Shown here: piece by piece, positions 9,157 to 18,235 of the stretch | Position numbering within the stretch: position 1 is the first letter of the stretch | How the letters are laid out: every line of letters starts with the position of its first letter | Origin: an uncultured Clostridia bacterium | GTDB lineage: Bacteria; Bacillota; Clostridia; Oscillospirales; Acutalibacteraceae | Direction of reading: 5' to 3' | Length of the DNA: 64,000 nt | Assembly: GCA_947631945.1 (NCBI GenBank) | Contig: CANRNI010000014.1 | Coordinates: 1 to 64,000, forward strand | Program-made: the position numbers and the translations under genes | Notes under the pieces: generated by a model | What the model saw: the letters and a program-made list of their open reading frames with translations, nothing else | Told to the model about the DNA's origin: nothing | The model's database searches: none

Positions 9157-9977
9157 AAACATTATACATATCCGACCTCGACGGAACGCTGTTAAACAGC
9201 GAAGCTGAGGTTTCGGAATATACGGTACGCGTTCTTAATACGCTCATTGAAAAAGGACTGTGCTTTTCCTCGGCAACGGCAAGAACATTGGCGAGCGTTG
9301 AATACATTCTTAAAAACGTAAAAATAAATATTCCGATAATCCTTATGAACGGCGTAGCGATATATGATATGAATAATAAAAAATACACCCGAATATTCGG
9401 TATAAACCGCAACGGAGTGAATACGCTGCTGGGCGTTATAAAAAAGCATATCAATATGGGATTCCTTTACTGTATCGACGACAATATTCTTTCTACCTAT
9501 TACGAAAATACCGATTCTCCCGCAGCAGCCGCTTTTGTTGAGGAGCGGCAGAGAAAATATAATAAGAAGTTTACAAAAGTTGATACTTTTACGCAATGTA
9601 CGGATAAAAACATTGTATTTTATTCTGTAGACGGCAAAAAAGAAGAACTCGACGCAGCGTACGGCGAGCTGATAAAATGCAAAGACCTGCATATTGAATA
9701 TTACAGGGATATGTACAACGAGGGGCATTGGTATCTGGAAGCAAGCGCTGCCGAAGCGTCAAAAAAGCAGGCGGTTCTTTCATTAAAAGAGCAATTGAAA
9801 TTTGACAAAATCGTATCTTTCGGAGATAACCTTAACGACATTCCGATGTTTGAAGCAAGCGACGAATGTTACGCCATGGAAAACGCAATGAACGAAGTAA
9901 AAGAAAAGGCAACAGCCGTAATCGCGTCAAACCTTGACAACGGCGTTGCCGATTTTCTGTTAAAAAACTTTTCATAA
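9153..9977 (+). CDS. Cof-type HAD phosphatase
   Basis: 274 residues, usual for the HAD-IIB (Cof/YidA) family. Motif I is SDLDGTLLN near the start (Asp nucleophile and acid/base). Motif II includes the Thr in ATARTL, and motif IV is SFGDNLNDIPMF, which binds Mg2+. A large C2-type cap lies between them. Members hydrolyse sugar phosphates, pyridoxal phosphate or flavin phosphates; the substrate cannot be read here. I chose ATG 9153, which places motif I at the normal distance from the N-terminus. There is no good Shine-Dalgarno site, which fits coupling to the small upstream frame. Confidence 0.85.
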   Translation: MKTLYISDLDGTLLNSEAEVSEYTVRVLNTLIEKGLCFSSATARTLASVEYILKNVKINIPIILMNGVAIYDMNNKKYTRIFGINRNGVNTLLGVIKKHINMGFLYCIDDNILSTYYENTDSPAAAAFVEERQRKYNKKFTKVDTFTQCTDKNIVFYSVDGKKEELDAAYGELIKCKDLHIEYYRDMYNEGHWYLEASAAEASKKQAVLSLKEQLKFDKIVSFGDNLNDIPMFEASDECYAMENAMNEVKEKATAVIASNLDNGVADFLLKNFS

Positions 9978-9990
9978 TAAAAAGTAGTTT

Positions 9991-10150
9991 TTACTATGGG
10001 GAAACCCAACATATGGGTTTCCCACGAAAAAGGAGATTTCGCGCTCTGCGGAGCGCGACACGGTGACGCTGTCCCCGTGACCCCCTGCAAGCCTTTGTAA
10101 AGGCTTGACCGAAACTTTTATAATTTTGCAACAAGTTTTTCGACACGCCG
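9991..10150. repeat. Multi-hairpin repeat R2, copy 1
   Basis: Closely matches 30407-30619. It contains four successive stems: GGGGAAACCC/GGGTTTCCC, GCGCTC/GAGCGC, CACGG/CCGTG and CAAGCCTTT/AAAGGCTTG, ending TTTTTCGACACGCCG. It lies between the convergent HAD and proS stops and may serve both as a terminator. Confidence 0.75.
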
Positions 10151-10179
10151 GCGCGTCGGCATTTGTTCGTAGAACTTAT

Positions 10180-11916
10180 TTATTCAACATTATTGCATTT
10201 GTCAAGAAGCTCCGATACAAGCTTTTTAACAGCGGATACGGCGTTCTCCATAGGTATTTTCCCGCTGTAGGATTTATCCCTTGTAACGACCTCGCAGACG
10301 TTCTCTTTAAGGTTTCTCGGGCTTACAATAACTCTTACAGGGATTCCGAGCAGGTCGGCGTCGGAGAACATAAAGCCCGCGCTTACCTTTCTGTCATCAT
10401 AAATTACTTCAAGACCTGCGTTTTGCAAATCCTCATATAATTTATCTGCCGCAGCGTGAGCGGCTTCGTCGGTCGATTTCATACAGCAAATATGAACCTG
10501 CCACGGCGCTATGGACATCGGCCATATCGGGCCGTATTCATCGTGGTGCGCCTCGCATACCGCGGCGGCAAGTCTGCCTACTCCTATACCGTAGCACCCC
10601 ATAATCGGGTAATGGCTCTCTCCCTTTTCGTCGAGATAAGTCATGCCCATTGTTTTTGCATATTTTGTTCCAAGCTGGAATATATTGCCGACTTCGATAC
10701 CTCTTGAAACCTCTATAATCGGTTTTCCGCATGAGGGACATATGCCGCCCGTTTTGATTTTTGCGAAATCATGGTATTCGGCGTTCGGAAATTCTCTTTC
10801 CATATCAAGACCCGTATAATGGAAATCCGTTTCATTCGCGCCGCAAACCATATTGTTTGCGCCCTTGACCGAATTGTCAAACAGGATAAGCGGTTTTGCC
10901 GCCGCGTCCATATTTACCGGACCGATAAATCCGGCTTTAATGCCGCTTTCGTCGGTAATAACGGCCGGATGTATATTTTCTCCGAGGAAATTCGTGAGCT
11001 TTGTTTCGTTTACGTCGAGGTCGCCCCTGATAAAAACAATTACATAAGCATCGTCCGCATTCTTCTGGTAAACTACCGCCTTAAGGCTCTTTTCGGCGGG
11101 AGCTCCCAAAAATTCGCACACCTGTTCTATTGTGTGCATTTCGGGAGTCGCGACCTTTTTAAGCTCATCGGATATATCGTCGCGTGTATTCTCCGTAATG
11201 CTCTCCGCCGCTTCCATATTAGCTCTGTAGCCGCACTCGGGACATATCGCGATAGAATCCTCACCGATAGCCGTAAGGAGCATATATTCGTGCGAAATAT
11301 TTCCGCCCATCATGCCCGAGTCGGACTGAACTACGATAGTTTCGGGTATGCCGGCTCTCGCGAAAATACGCTCATAAGCGTGATAGCACCTTGCGTAATA
11401 CTTTTCCAAGTCCTCCTGAGAGGTGTGGAAAGAATAAGCGTCCTTCATCGTAAATTCGCGTACCCTTATAAGTCCCGCTCTCGGACGCGCTTCATCGCGG
11501 AACTTTGTCTGAACCTGATATATCATAAACGGATAACGGTTATATGTATTGCCGTATTCCCTTACAAGCTGAACGGCCGCCTCCTCATGCGTCATACCGA
11601 GAACCATATTCGCGCCGTTTCTGTCCTTGAAACGGCAAAGCGAATTATCAATAGAGCTGTATCTGCCGGATTCCTCCCAGAGCGATGCGGGCATAACAAC
11701 GGGGAACTGAACCTCCTGACCGTCAATACGGTCCATTTCCTCTCTGATTATATTTTCAATTTTTTTAGTAATGCGGCGAAGCGGCATATAGGACGAATAA
11801 ATCCCGTTTGCCACAAATTTAATATAACCGCCCCTGACCATAAGCGCGTGGCTGTCAACCACGCAGTCGGAGGGCTTTTCCTTAAAACGTTCGCCTACAA
11901 GTCTGTCAAGCTTCAT
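10180..11916 (-). CDS. proS: Prolyl-tRNA synthetase (bacterial type)
   Basis: 578 residues, class II synthetase of the long bacterial ProRS type. Motif 2 is seen in QVQTKFRDEARPRAGLIRVREF, the TMKDAYSFH segment follows, and motif 3 is GCYGIGVGRL. Between motifs 2 and 3 lies a YbaK-like editing insertion (about residues 225-400) that removes Ala mischarged on tRNA-Pro. The C-terminal anticodon-binding domain follows (APWQVHICCMK...). ATG 11916 is preceded by GAGAGG at good distance; the in-frame codon at 11937 has no such site. The gene lies downstream of the ACP-like and HAD genes on the same strand. Confidence 0.96.
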   Translation of the reverse strand: MKLDRLVGERFKEKPSDCVVDSHALMVRGGYIKFVANGIYSSYMPLRRITKKIENIIREEMDRIDGQEVQFPVVMPASLWEESGRYSSIDNSLCRFKDRNGANMVLGMTHEEAAVQLVREYGNTYNRYPFMIYQVQTKFRDEARPRAGLIRVREFTMKDAYSFHTSQEDLEKYYARCYHAYERIFARAGIPETIVVQSDSGMMGGNISHEYMLLTAIGEDSIAICPECGYRANMEAAESITENTRDDISDELKKVATPEMHTIEQVCEFLGAPAEKSLKAVVYQKNADDAYVIVFIRGDLDVNETKLTNFLGENIHPAVITDESGIKAGFIGPVNMDAAAKPLILFDNSVKGANNMVCGANETDFHYTGLDMEREFPNAEYHDFAKIKTGGICPSCGKPIIEVSRGIEVGNIFQLGTKYAKTMGMTYLDEKGESHYPIMGCYGIGVGRLAAAVCEAHHDEYGPIWPMSIAPWQVHICCMKSTDEAAHAAADKLYEDLQNAGLEVIYDDRKVSAGFMFSDADLLGIPVRVIVSPRNLKENVCEVVTRDKSYSGKIPMENAVSAVKKLVSELLDKCNNVE

Positions 11917-12027
11917 AATAAAACCTCTCAGAAACAATTATTTTACATTCTGCGGAAACGCCGAAATCGGCACTCATTTATTTTAACACACAATTCCGAG
12001 TTTCACAACACAAAACCGATATTTTTA

Positions 12028-12654
12028 TCAAATTTTAACGCCGAAAGCTCTGAGCTTTTCTTTAAGCGCGTCAATCGGCTCAAACGACGGAGAATAGCAA
12101 ATGCCCTCCATTCCGAGCTTTCTTCCGCCTTCAATGTTCTCCTCAACATCGTCTATAAATATACATTCGGAGGGCTTTAACGAGTATTTATCAAAAAGAG
12201 CCTCGTATATGCCACTCTCGGGCTTTAACAACTTATAATCGCAAGATACGACCTTTCCGTCCATAATGCCGATAGCGGGTATAAACCTTGAATAATCATA
12301 GAAATCAAACCCGGCGTTGCTGAGCAGATACGTTTTATAGCCGTTCTCCTTCAGCGACTTTACAATGCCGTACATTTCGGGGAACGGCGGCATTTCGTTT
12401 CTGCCGAAGCTCTGCTCAAGATAGAGCTTTTTAAGAAGCGAGGTAAGACGCGGCTCAAGAGTTCCCGAAAGCCCGTTAATGACCTCCTCATACGTTTTTA
12501 CGCCTCTGTCACATTCTCTGTACTCTCCGCTTTCGTAAAACGCTGTTATGACTGATTTTATATCGTCTTCATTATCAAGATACTTTTCAAGAGTTTTCTT
12601 AGGATAAAACATTATGAGCACATTGCCCATATCAAAAACTATGTTCTTAATCAT
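12028..12654 (-). CDS. HAD-superfamily hydrolase (YihX-like)
   Basis: 208 residues, HAD subfamily IA. Motif I is FDMGNVL (the second Asp is replaced by Gly-Asn as in YihX/epoxide-hydrolase-N-like members). Motif II is LLSN, the motif III lysine lies in LKPESGIYE, and motif IV is FIDDVEENIEGG. The small helical cap suggests a small phosphorylated substrate such as glucose-1-phosphate, but this is not provable from sequence. It lies 51 bases after the ACP-like gene and 111 bases before proS. Confidence 0.82.
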   Translation of the reverse strand: MIKNIVFDMGNVLIMFYPKKTLEKYLDNEDDIKSVITAFYESGEYRECDRGVKTYEEVINGLSGTLEPRLTSLLKKLYLEQSFGRNEMPPFPEMYGIVKSLKENGYKTYLLSNAGFDFYDYSRFIPAIGIMDGKVVSCDYKLLKPESGIYEALFDKYSLKPSECIFIDDVEENIEGGRKLGMEGICYSPSFEPIDALKEKLRAFGVKI

Positions 12655-12705
12655 TTTTCTCCAATCAAATTAAACGGGCGGAGTAAAAACTCGCGCCCCA
12701 ATATT

Positions 12706-12927
12706 TCACATATCCTCTATAAAATTTACTATATCCCCGACGGTGGAAAAGCTCTCCAGCGTTTCCTCCGAAATCTCAACGTTAAATTCATCTTCAAGTT
12801 CCATTGAGATATCAACCAAATCAAGGTAATCGGCGTTCAAATCTTCAAGCATTGTATCCGCCGTTACGTCATCTTCTCCGACCTCAAGCTGTTCGCAGAT
12901 GATTGCTCTTATTTTTTCAAATACCAT
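12706..12927 (-). CDS. Acyl-carrier-protein homologue lacking the pantetheine serine
   Basis: 73 acidic residues with the ACP fold pattern: helix 1 FEKIRAIICEQL, the DVTADTMLEDL loop, helix 2 VDISMELEDEF and helix 4 VGDIVNFIEDM. In normal ACPs the 4'-phosphopantetheine is carried by Ser in the D-S-L motif at the start of helix 2. Here codons 31-36 read N-A-D-Y-L-D, with TAC for Tyr34, one base from the serine codon TCC. As read, the protein cannot be modified in the usual way. I chose ATG 12927 for its AAAGGAG site. The strong promoter argues for real expression. It might be a non-acylated paralogue, a regulatory partner or the result of a base error. Confidence 0.85.
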   Translation of the reverse strand: MVFEKIRAIICEQLEVGEDDVTADTMLEDLNADYLDLVDISMELEDEFNVEISEETLESFSTVGDIVNFIEDM

Positions 12928-12977
12928 AAAAAACGCTCCTTTTGTAAAAAAAATCAAGCAATATCATTTATATTAAG

Positions 12978-13006
12978 ATATTATTTAATTTTGACCGCTT
13001 TGTCAA
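12978..13006 (-). promoter_or_regulatory. Promoter with overlapping inverted repeat
   Basis: Minus-strand TTGACA (13001-13006), 17 bases, TAATAT (12978-12983). A TTGAC-N6-GTCAA inverted repeat spans 12991-13006 and overlaps the -35, as a repressor operator would. Confidence 0.7.
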
Positions 13007-13112
13007 TAGTTTTACATAACTTTTTATACTTTTTTCTTCCATAGCATAATTTCGGTATCGAATTTAAAAACAATCAACGACACTCGCCATTGACTCACAT
13101 ATATTGTAAAAA

Positions 13113-13139
13113 ACGGAAGCTGTCTCAAACAGCTTCCGT
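13113..13139 (-). terminator. Intrinsic terminator downstream of ftsZ
   Basis: Perfect 11-bp stem ACGGAAGCTGT (13113-13123) / ACAGCTTCCGT (13129-13139), 5-base loop. On the minus strand it is followed by a run of T, so it ends the dcw/ftsZ transcript. Confidence 0.85.
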
Positions 13140-13208
13140 CCGATTATTATTTATCTGTTATATGGCGTATATAAAAATCGAAAATTGACCGAAAACAAGG
13201 GATTTGTT

Positions 13209-13305
13209 GTCGGATAAGGCGTTTTTACGGGAATAATCTGTGTGTTTCAAGAAAAATCAACGCGGTACGACGGTAAATCCCCTGTTATTCGGGATTTTTA
13301 AGGAT
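13209..13305. repeat. Dispersed repeat R3, copy 2
   Basis: Shares CGGATAAGGCG, TTTCAAGAAAAATCAACGCGG and GACGG..AAA with the copy at 28376-28474 in the mraZ leader. It lies between the ftsZ stop and its terminator. Confidence 0.7.
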
Positions 13306-13330
13306 ATGTCCCCAAAATTTATAAGCGATA

Positions 13331-14431
13331 TTATTTTCTGCTCTTAAACATATCGAATATATCGCTGAGGTCGTCGTCATCTGTTCCGAACTGCTGAGAA
13401 TTATCTTTTACTTCGACAACGGGCTTGTCCGTATTTTCTTTCGCGGCGGGAGAAGAATTGCTTGCGGCCGCGCCGTTTTCACCGAAGCCTGTCGCGACAA
13501 CAGTAACGACCATTTCATCTTCAAGCGAAGAATCCAACGCAACGCCGAAAATAATGTTCGCGTCCGTATCGGCAGTCTCGGCAATAATGGAGCTTGCCGC
13601 GTCTACAGCGTCAAGAGTGATATCGGGAGAGGCGGAAATATTTATGATAATACCCTTCGAGCCTTCGATTGAAGTTTCAAGCAGCGGACTTGTTATAGCC
13701 ATTCTCGCGGCTTCCTCCGCTTTATCCTTACCCTTTGCCCGTCCTACGCCCATATGAGCATGTCCGGCGTCTTTCATTACGGAGGTTACGTCCGCGAAAT
13801 CAAGATTTATAAGACCGGGAACCGTGATAAGCTCCGCTATGCTGCGTACGCCCTGACGAAGAACGTCATCGGCAACCTCGAAAGCGTTCGCAAAGGTTAT
13901 TTTTTCATCTGAAACGAGTTTAAGACGCTCATTGGGAATTATAATAAGACTGTCAACGTGCTGGGAAAGCTCCGCGATACCTTCCTCAGCCTGCGTCATA
14001 CGGCGTTTGCCCTCAAAATTAAAGGGCTTTGTAACTATTCCTACAGTAAGTATACCCTTATCTTTTGCCATCTGAGCTATTACGGGAGCCGCTCCCGTTC
14101 CCGTACCGCCGCCCATACCGGCTGTAATGAATACCATATCGGCGCCGCCGAGAGAATCGTTTATAGCGTCCATGCTCTCCTCAGCGGCTTTTTTGCCAAC
14201 GTCGGGACGCGCTCCCGCTCCCTTTCCGTCGGTTACCTTTTCACCAATCTGAATTTTATTTGTAGCCTTTGAATACATAAGAACCTGTTTATCGGTATTA
14301 ATAGCGATAAACTCCACACCCTGGACTCCGGCGTCCACCATTCTGTTGATTGCGTTACCACCGCCGCCGCCGACGCCAATGACTTTGATTTTTGTTACTT
14401 CTTCATTCTCAGTTGCAATTTCAAATGACAT
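13331..14431 (-). CDS. ftsZ: Cell-division tubulin FtsZ
   Basis: 366 residues. The GTP-binding tubulin signature GGGTGTG is at 107-113, with the N-terminal [15 protein letters not shown] loop and the T7 synergy region ([11 protein letters not shown]). The C-terminal variable linker is short, and the tail ends in [13 protein letters not shown], the usual site for FtsA/SepF/ZapA-type partners. FtsZ polymerises into the Z ring on the inner membrane face. It has AGGAGGAAG before the ATG and a promoter of its own in the AT-rich gap upstream. It is the last gene of the dcw cluster here. No ftsA lies next to it. Confidence 0.98.
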   Translation of the reverse strand: MSFEIATENEEVTKIKVIGVGGGGGNAINRMVDAGVQGVEFIAINTDKQVLMYSKATNKIQIGEKVTDGKGAGARPDVGKKAAEESMDAINDSLGGADMVFITAGMGGGTGTGAAPVIAQMAKDKGILTVGIVTKPFNFEGKRRMTQAEEGIAELSQHVDSLIIIPNERLKLVSDEKITFANAFEVADDVLRQGVRSIAELITVPGLINLDFADVTSVMKDAGHAHMGVGRAKGKDKAEEAARMAITSPLLETSIEGSKGIIINISASPDITLDAVDAASSIIAETADTDANIIFGVALDSSLEDEMVVTVVATGFGENGAAASNSSPAAKENTDKPVVEVKDNSQQFGTDDDDLSDIFDMFKSRK

Positions 14432-14490
14432 TTAACTTCCTCCATATATTAAATTTTAAATTTTAAATATAAATACAACAATACTTATAT

Positions 14491-14519
14491 ATAATACCAT
14501 GTAAAAATTTAAATTGCAA
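14491..14519 (-). promoter_or_regulatory. Internal promoter for ftsZ
   Basis: Minus-strand TTGCAA (14514-14519), 17 bases, TATTAT (14491-14496). The 243-base gap between ftsQ and ftsZ is otherwise AT-rich with no gene. Confidence 0.55.
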
Positions 14520-14674
14520 TACATAATCTACCATAAATATTGTCGATTTTTTATTTTGCCGCTTTTTATTTTTTTTGCTTTCCAAATATTTCGATTTCTT
14601 CGCTTTTTATTTATATTCTTTATATTTTTAATATTTTTAATACCGATATTCCGTTTTTTTGAAAATATTACGCT

Positions 14675-15622
14675 CTATCCCACGCCGTCAATATATCCGT
14701 TGCCGTCATTTCCGTTTTCGCCGCCATTTGCGTTAACGTCCCCTGTTCCGCTATCGCTGTCGGTATCGGTTATATCGTCAACCGCCGTCGGGTCTTCATA
14801 AGGCGAATAATCGTCTCGGACGTATGAGCGGTCGGTTTCGGCAAGCTCAATTATTATCCTCGCTTCGGGATTTGAATTAAGCTCCGCTTCCATTGTTTTT
14901 TTACCGAGCTCAAGTTTTTTATCAAGCTGTGTAAGAGTTCCGAGCCTCATTGTAACCCTCGAACCGAGAACGATGCCTACGTTAGCTATATTTGACAAAT
15001 CTATTTTCGTTATGTTTGATATTCCGGCTTCGCCGCACGCCGAAATAATTGTGTCTATCCTATCCGAAAACGCGCTGTCATTAAACTCGGCTTTATATCC
15101 TGTCTCCGCCTTTTTTACCGCCGCGCCTACTACCTTTGCGCAGCCGTCCGGCACCTCTGTTTCGGTTCCCAGCGTTTTATAGTTTCTGTCAAGCACCGTG
15201 TAATATCCGCCTGTTTCCAGAGCGAAACACGGACTTGTATCCTCAACTATAAGTCTTAGAGTAGACGGATATTTTCTTTTTATGATGACCTTTCCTATAT
15301 ACGGCAAAATAGTCTCAACCGAGCGCGCAACGTCGCTCGACGGGACACGGACGAGGCTGTCGCCTGTCTGAACTCCCGATACCTTTATTATATCCTCGGC
15401 GAGATAATACGAGTTGCCCGATGTATAATCGCCGTTTTCGTCGGGCGCTCCGAGAACTTCTATCGTATCAATTTTAAAAAAGACAAAAGCTGAAAGCAAA
15501 TAAAGAAGAACCGCAAGAACAATACAAAGCGCCGCGCCCACTTTTACGCGTCTTATCAGCATGAGCCTGCGCCGTTTTTTCGCCCTTGCGGCGGCTCTTT
15601 CAGTTTTTGTCGTCTGAGTCAT
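14675..15622 (-). CDS. ftsQ: Division protein FtsQ/DivIB
   Basis: 315 residues with a basic cytoplasmic N-terminus (AAARAKKRRRLMLIRRVKV), one membrane helix (ALCIVLAVLLYLLSAFVFF) and an external POTRA domain (KIDTIEVLG...YLAEDIIKVSGV). The FtsQ/DivIB beta domain includes PYIGKVIIKRKYPSTLRL. The C-terminus is a low-complexity Asp/Gly/Asn-rich tail. It bridges FtsL/DivIC and the septal PBP. I chose ATG 15622, which has AAAGGG eight bases upstream; it overlaps the murA end by 23 bases. An upstream in-frame ATG at 15643 lies on that Shine-Dalgarno site. Confidence 0.9.
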   Translation of the reverse strand: MTQTTKTERAAARAKKRRRLMLIRRVKVGAALCIVLAVLLYLLSAFVFFKIDTIEVLGAPDENGDYTSGNSYYLAEDIIKVSGVQTGDSLVRVPSSDVARSVETILPYIGKVIIKRKYPSTLRLIVEDTSPCFALETGGYYTVLDRNYKTLGTETEVPDGCAKVVGAAVKKAETGYKAEFNDSAFSDRIDTIISACGEAGISNITKIDLSNIANVGIVLGSRVTMRLGTLTQLDKKLELGKKTMEAELNSNPEARIIIELAETDRSYVRDDYSPYEDPTAVDDITDTDSDSGTGDVNANGGENGNDGNGYIDGVG

Positions 15623-16889
15623 TTTTAATTTCCCTTTCATCAAGCTTTATATCGCAGCCGAGTGACGTTAAAACGCCGCACATATCCTCGTAACCTCTGT
15701 TTATGTAGCCCGTCTCATTGACTGTAGTAGTGCCGTCGGCCGCAAGCCCAGCGAGCACAAGGGCCGCTCCGCCTCTTAAATCGGACGCTATTACGGAAGC
15801 TCCGGTAAGATTTTTAATACCCTCTATTACCGCCATTCTTCCGTCAACGCGTATTTTCGCGCCGAACCTTAAAAGCTCGCTGACGTGCTTATATCTGCTC
15901 TCAAAAATTGTTTCTATAATTACGCTCGTACCATGGCACAGAGTAGTCATTGCCATTATCTGCGCCTGCATATCGGTAGGAAAACCGGGATACGGCATTG
16001 TTCTTACTGTTTTTATACCCTTGAGCATCGGAGGCGCCGAAAGGGAAAGCTCGCTTCCCTTTATTGATATATCGCAGCCGGCTTCTTCAAAAACAGGTAT
16101 AACGGGAGCAATATGAGCAGGTATAACGCCTGTAATATGAATCCTGCCGTGCGTCATCGCCGCCGCCGCCATATATGTCGCCGCTACGATTCTGTCGGGT
16201 ATGACCTTATATTTTACGCCGTGAAGCTGCTCCACTCCCTCTACGGTCACGGTTCCCTCTCCTGTTCCGGATATTCTCGCTCCGCAGCTGTTAAGAAAAT
16301 CTGCAAGATCGCTGATTTCCGGCTCTCTTGCGGCGTTCGTTATAACGGTGGTACCCTTTGCGGTGCAGGCCGTCAAAATAATATTTTCCGTAGCGCCCAC
16401 GCTTGGGAAAGAAAGAGCAATTCTCGTTCCCTCAAGCTTATTTACCGTTTCAAAATCTATTTTCGCAAATTCCTCACGAATGTTTACGCCGAATTTTTGT
16501 ATAGCGTCAAGATGCAGGTCAATAGGTCTTAATCCTATTTCGCAGCCTCCGGGAGTTGACAGGGACGCTTTTCCCATTCTGCCTATAATCGCTCCGAGAA
16601 AGACGACGGACGACCTCATTTCGCGCATAAGCTCGTCGGGAATATCGTATTTATCGGCATTCGTGCTGTCTACCGTGATGGTATGACCCTCTCTTTTTAC
16701 GGTACAGCCGAGATATTTCAGTATCTTAACAGTCGCGTCCACATCAGAAATATCGGGACAGTTTTCAATTACCGTTTCTCCGCGAATAAGAACCGTTGCC
16801 GCAAGAATAGGCAGAACGCTGTTTTTTGAACCCTGTATTTTCGTTTCGCCGTAAATTCTGTTTCCGCCGTTTATTATAAATCTTTTCAC
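15600..16889 (-). CDS. murA: UDP-GlcNAc 1-carboxyvinyltransferase MurA
   Basis: 429 residues, the EPSP-synthase-like two-domain fold. It transfers enolpyruvate from PEP to UDP-GlcNAc, the first committed step of peptidoglycan synthesis. KNSVLPILAA holds the UDP-GlcNAc-binding Lys-Asn pair. The loop GRMGKASLSTPGGCEIGLRP carries the catalytic Cys (116 in this numbering), predicting fosfomycin sensitivity. RGGAALVLAGL is the C-terminal signature. The likely start is GTG 16889 after AAAGGTGG; the in-frame GTG at 16901 lies inside that ribosome-binding site. Confidence 0.96.
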   Translation of the reverse strand: MKRFIINGGNRIYGETKIQGSKNSVLPILAATVLIRGETVIENCPDISDVDATVKILKYLGCTVKREGHTITVDSTNADKYDIPDELMREMRSSVVFLGAIIGRMGKASLSTPGGCEIGLRPIDLHLDAIQKFGVNIREEFAKIDFETVNKLEGTRIALSFPSVGATENIILTACTAKGTTVITNAAREPEISDLADFLNSCGARISGTGEGTVTVEGVEQLHGVKYKVIPDRIVAATYMAAAAMTHGRIHITGVIPAHIAPVIPVFEEAGCDISIKGSELSLSAPPMLKGIKTVRTMPYPGFPTDMQAQIMAMTTLCHGTSVIIETIFESRYKHVSELLRFGAKIRVDGRMAVIEGIKNLTGASVIASDLRGGAALVLAGLAADGTTTVNETGYINRGYEDMCGVLTSLGCDIKLDEREIKNDSDDKN

Positions 16890-17025
16890 AAGAATTCCCA
16901 CCTTTCACAACGCATTTTATGCGGCGGAATATGTCCGTGTTCTTATAAAAACGGCGCTATATCTAATGATTAACGTTATTTTCAATTTTTATTGTTTTTT
17001 GATTATTGCCATATTCTAATTACAG

Positions 17026-18144
17026 TTATTGTTTTGCCAGCGACACTATTATATCGCAGATTTTTTTCTGTGAATCGGGAACGGCGAGTTTTTTTGCGTT
17101 TCGTCCCATTGCGTCAAGCATATATATGTTGTCTATAAGCTCCGTAACAATTTTTAAAAGCTTTTCGTCCGTCAAATCCTTTTCCTCTATAACCTTGGCG
17201 GCGTTCGCGTTGACGAGCGCCATGGCGTTATGGTACTGATGATTTTCCGCTACATTCGGCGACGGAATGAGAATCGACGCTCTGCCGACGGCCTCGATTT
17301 CGGCGAGCGTTCCGGCTCCCGAACGGCATATTATAAGGTCGGCGGCAGCAAGGCACTTGTCCATATCGTAAATATATTCTCTTACGTCTATATTTTTCTC
17401 TTTGTCTATATCGACGCCGTTTTTCTTTAAAGCTTCGGGAACCCACTTTCCGTACTGACCGTAAGCGTGTATAAAATTGCATTTTCCGCTTTTATGAAGC
17501 TCCGATATTATTTTTACCATGGATTCGTTTATCGTTCTCGCTCCGAGACTGCCCCCGAAAGAGAAAACGAGCGGTTTATCGTCTATTCCCAGTTCTGCTC
17601 TCGCGAAGTCCTTATCGGCTTCAAGAATTTCGCTCCTTACGGGAAGTCCCGTAACGGTCGGTTTATTCTTACATTCAAGATATTTTTCCGCTTCCGAAAC
17701 GGTAAGCATTACCGCGTCGGCTTCCTTTGCGAGCAATTTATTTGTAATTCCGGGAAAGGCGTTTTGCTCATGGATAGCCGTTTTAATTCCCATTTTCGCC
17801 GCCGCCCTTATAACGGGACCGCTTACGTATCCGCCAAAGCCCACAGCGACGTCGGGACGAAATTCTTTTATTATCTTTCTTACCGCGCTTCCCGAACCGA
17901 GAAGTCTCCACAGCGTCGCTATATTTCTGCCGATATTTTTAACCGTAAGTTTTCTCTGGAATCCGCTTATTGATATTGTTTTAATATCAAAACCCGCTTT
18001 CGGCACAAGCTCCGCTTCCATCTTATTTTTCGCGCCGATAAAAAGTATCTCGGCGTCCGGATATCTGTTCCTTATTTCTCCGGCGGCCGCAAGAGCCGGA
18101 TTTATATGCCCGCCCGTGCCGCCTGCGGCAAAAATTATTCTCAT
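17026..18144 (-). CDS. murG: UDP-GlcNAc:lipid I transferase MurG
   Basis: 372 residues, GT-B fold. FAAGGTGGHINPALA is the N-terminal glycine loop, HEQNAFPG(I)TNKLLA follows the first domain, and the UDP-GlcNAc pocket is RSGAGTLAEIEAVGRASILIP...ENHQYHNA. It turns lipid I into lipid II at the cytoplasmic face. I chose ATG 18144, which puts the glycine loop at the N-terminus, and not the in-frame codon at 18189. Confidence 0.97.
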   Translation of the reverse strand: MRIIFAAGGTGGHINPALAAAGEIRNRYPDAEILFIGAKNKMEAELVPKAGFDIKTISISGFQRKLTVKNIGRNIATLWRLLGSGSAVRKIIKEFRPDVAVGFGGYVSGPVIRAAAKMGIKTAIHEQNAFPGITNKLLAKEADAVMLTVSEAEKYLECKNKPTVTGLPVRSEILEADKDFARAELGIDDKPLVFSFGGSLGARTINESMVKIISELHKSGKCNFIHAYGQYGKWVPEALKKNGVDIDKEKNIDVREYIYDMDKCLAAADLIICRSGAGTLAEIEAVGRASILIPSPNVAENHQYHNAMALVNANAAKVIEEKDLTDEKLLKIVTELIDNIYMLDAMGRNAKKLAVPDSQKKICDIIVSLAKQ

Positions 18145-18235
18145 CGAAACCAGCCTTCGGTACGGCATAAGCCGCGCCGTTCCTTTCATTTTTTATAAAC
18201 GCTTCGGATAAATTTTGTCTTTTAAATTTTTTAGC

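Noticed and set aside
11917-12027. T-box leader for proS
   Set aside because: The gap is only 111 bases with no T-box sequence or specifier stem visible.
10771-12180. A long open frame on the plus strand opposite proS and the HAD gene
   Set aside because: It is antisense to a well-conserved synthetase, has no ribosome-binding site or family motif, and crosses two real genes; it reflects codon bias of the true strand.
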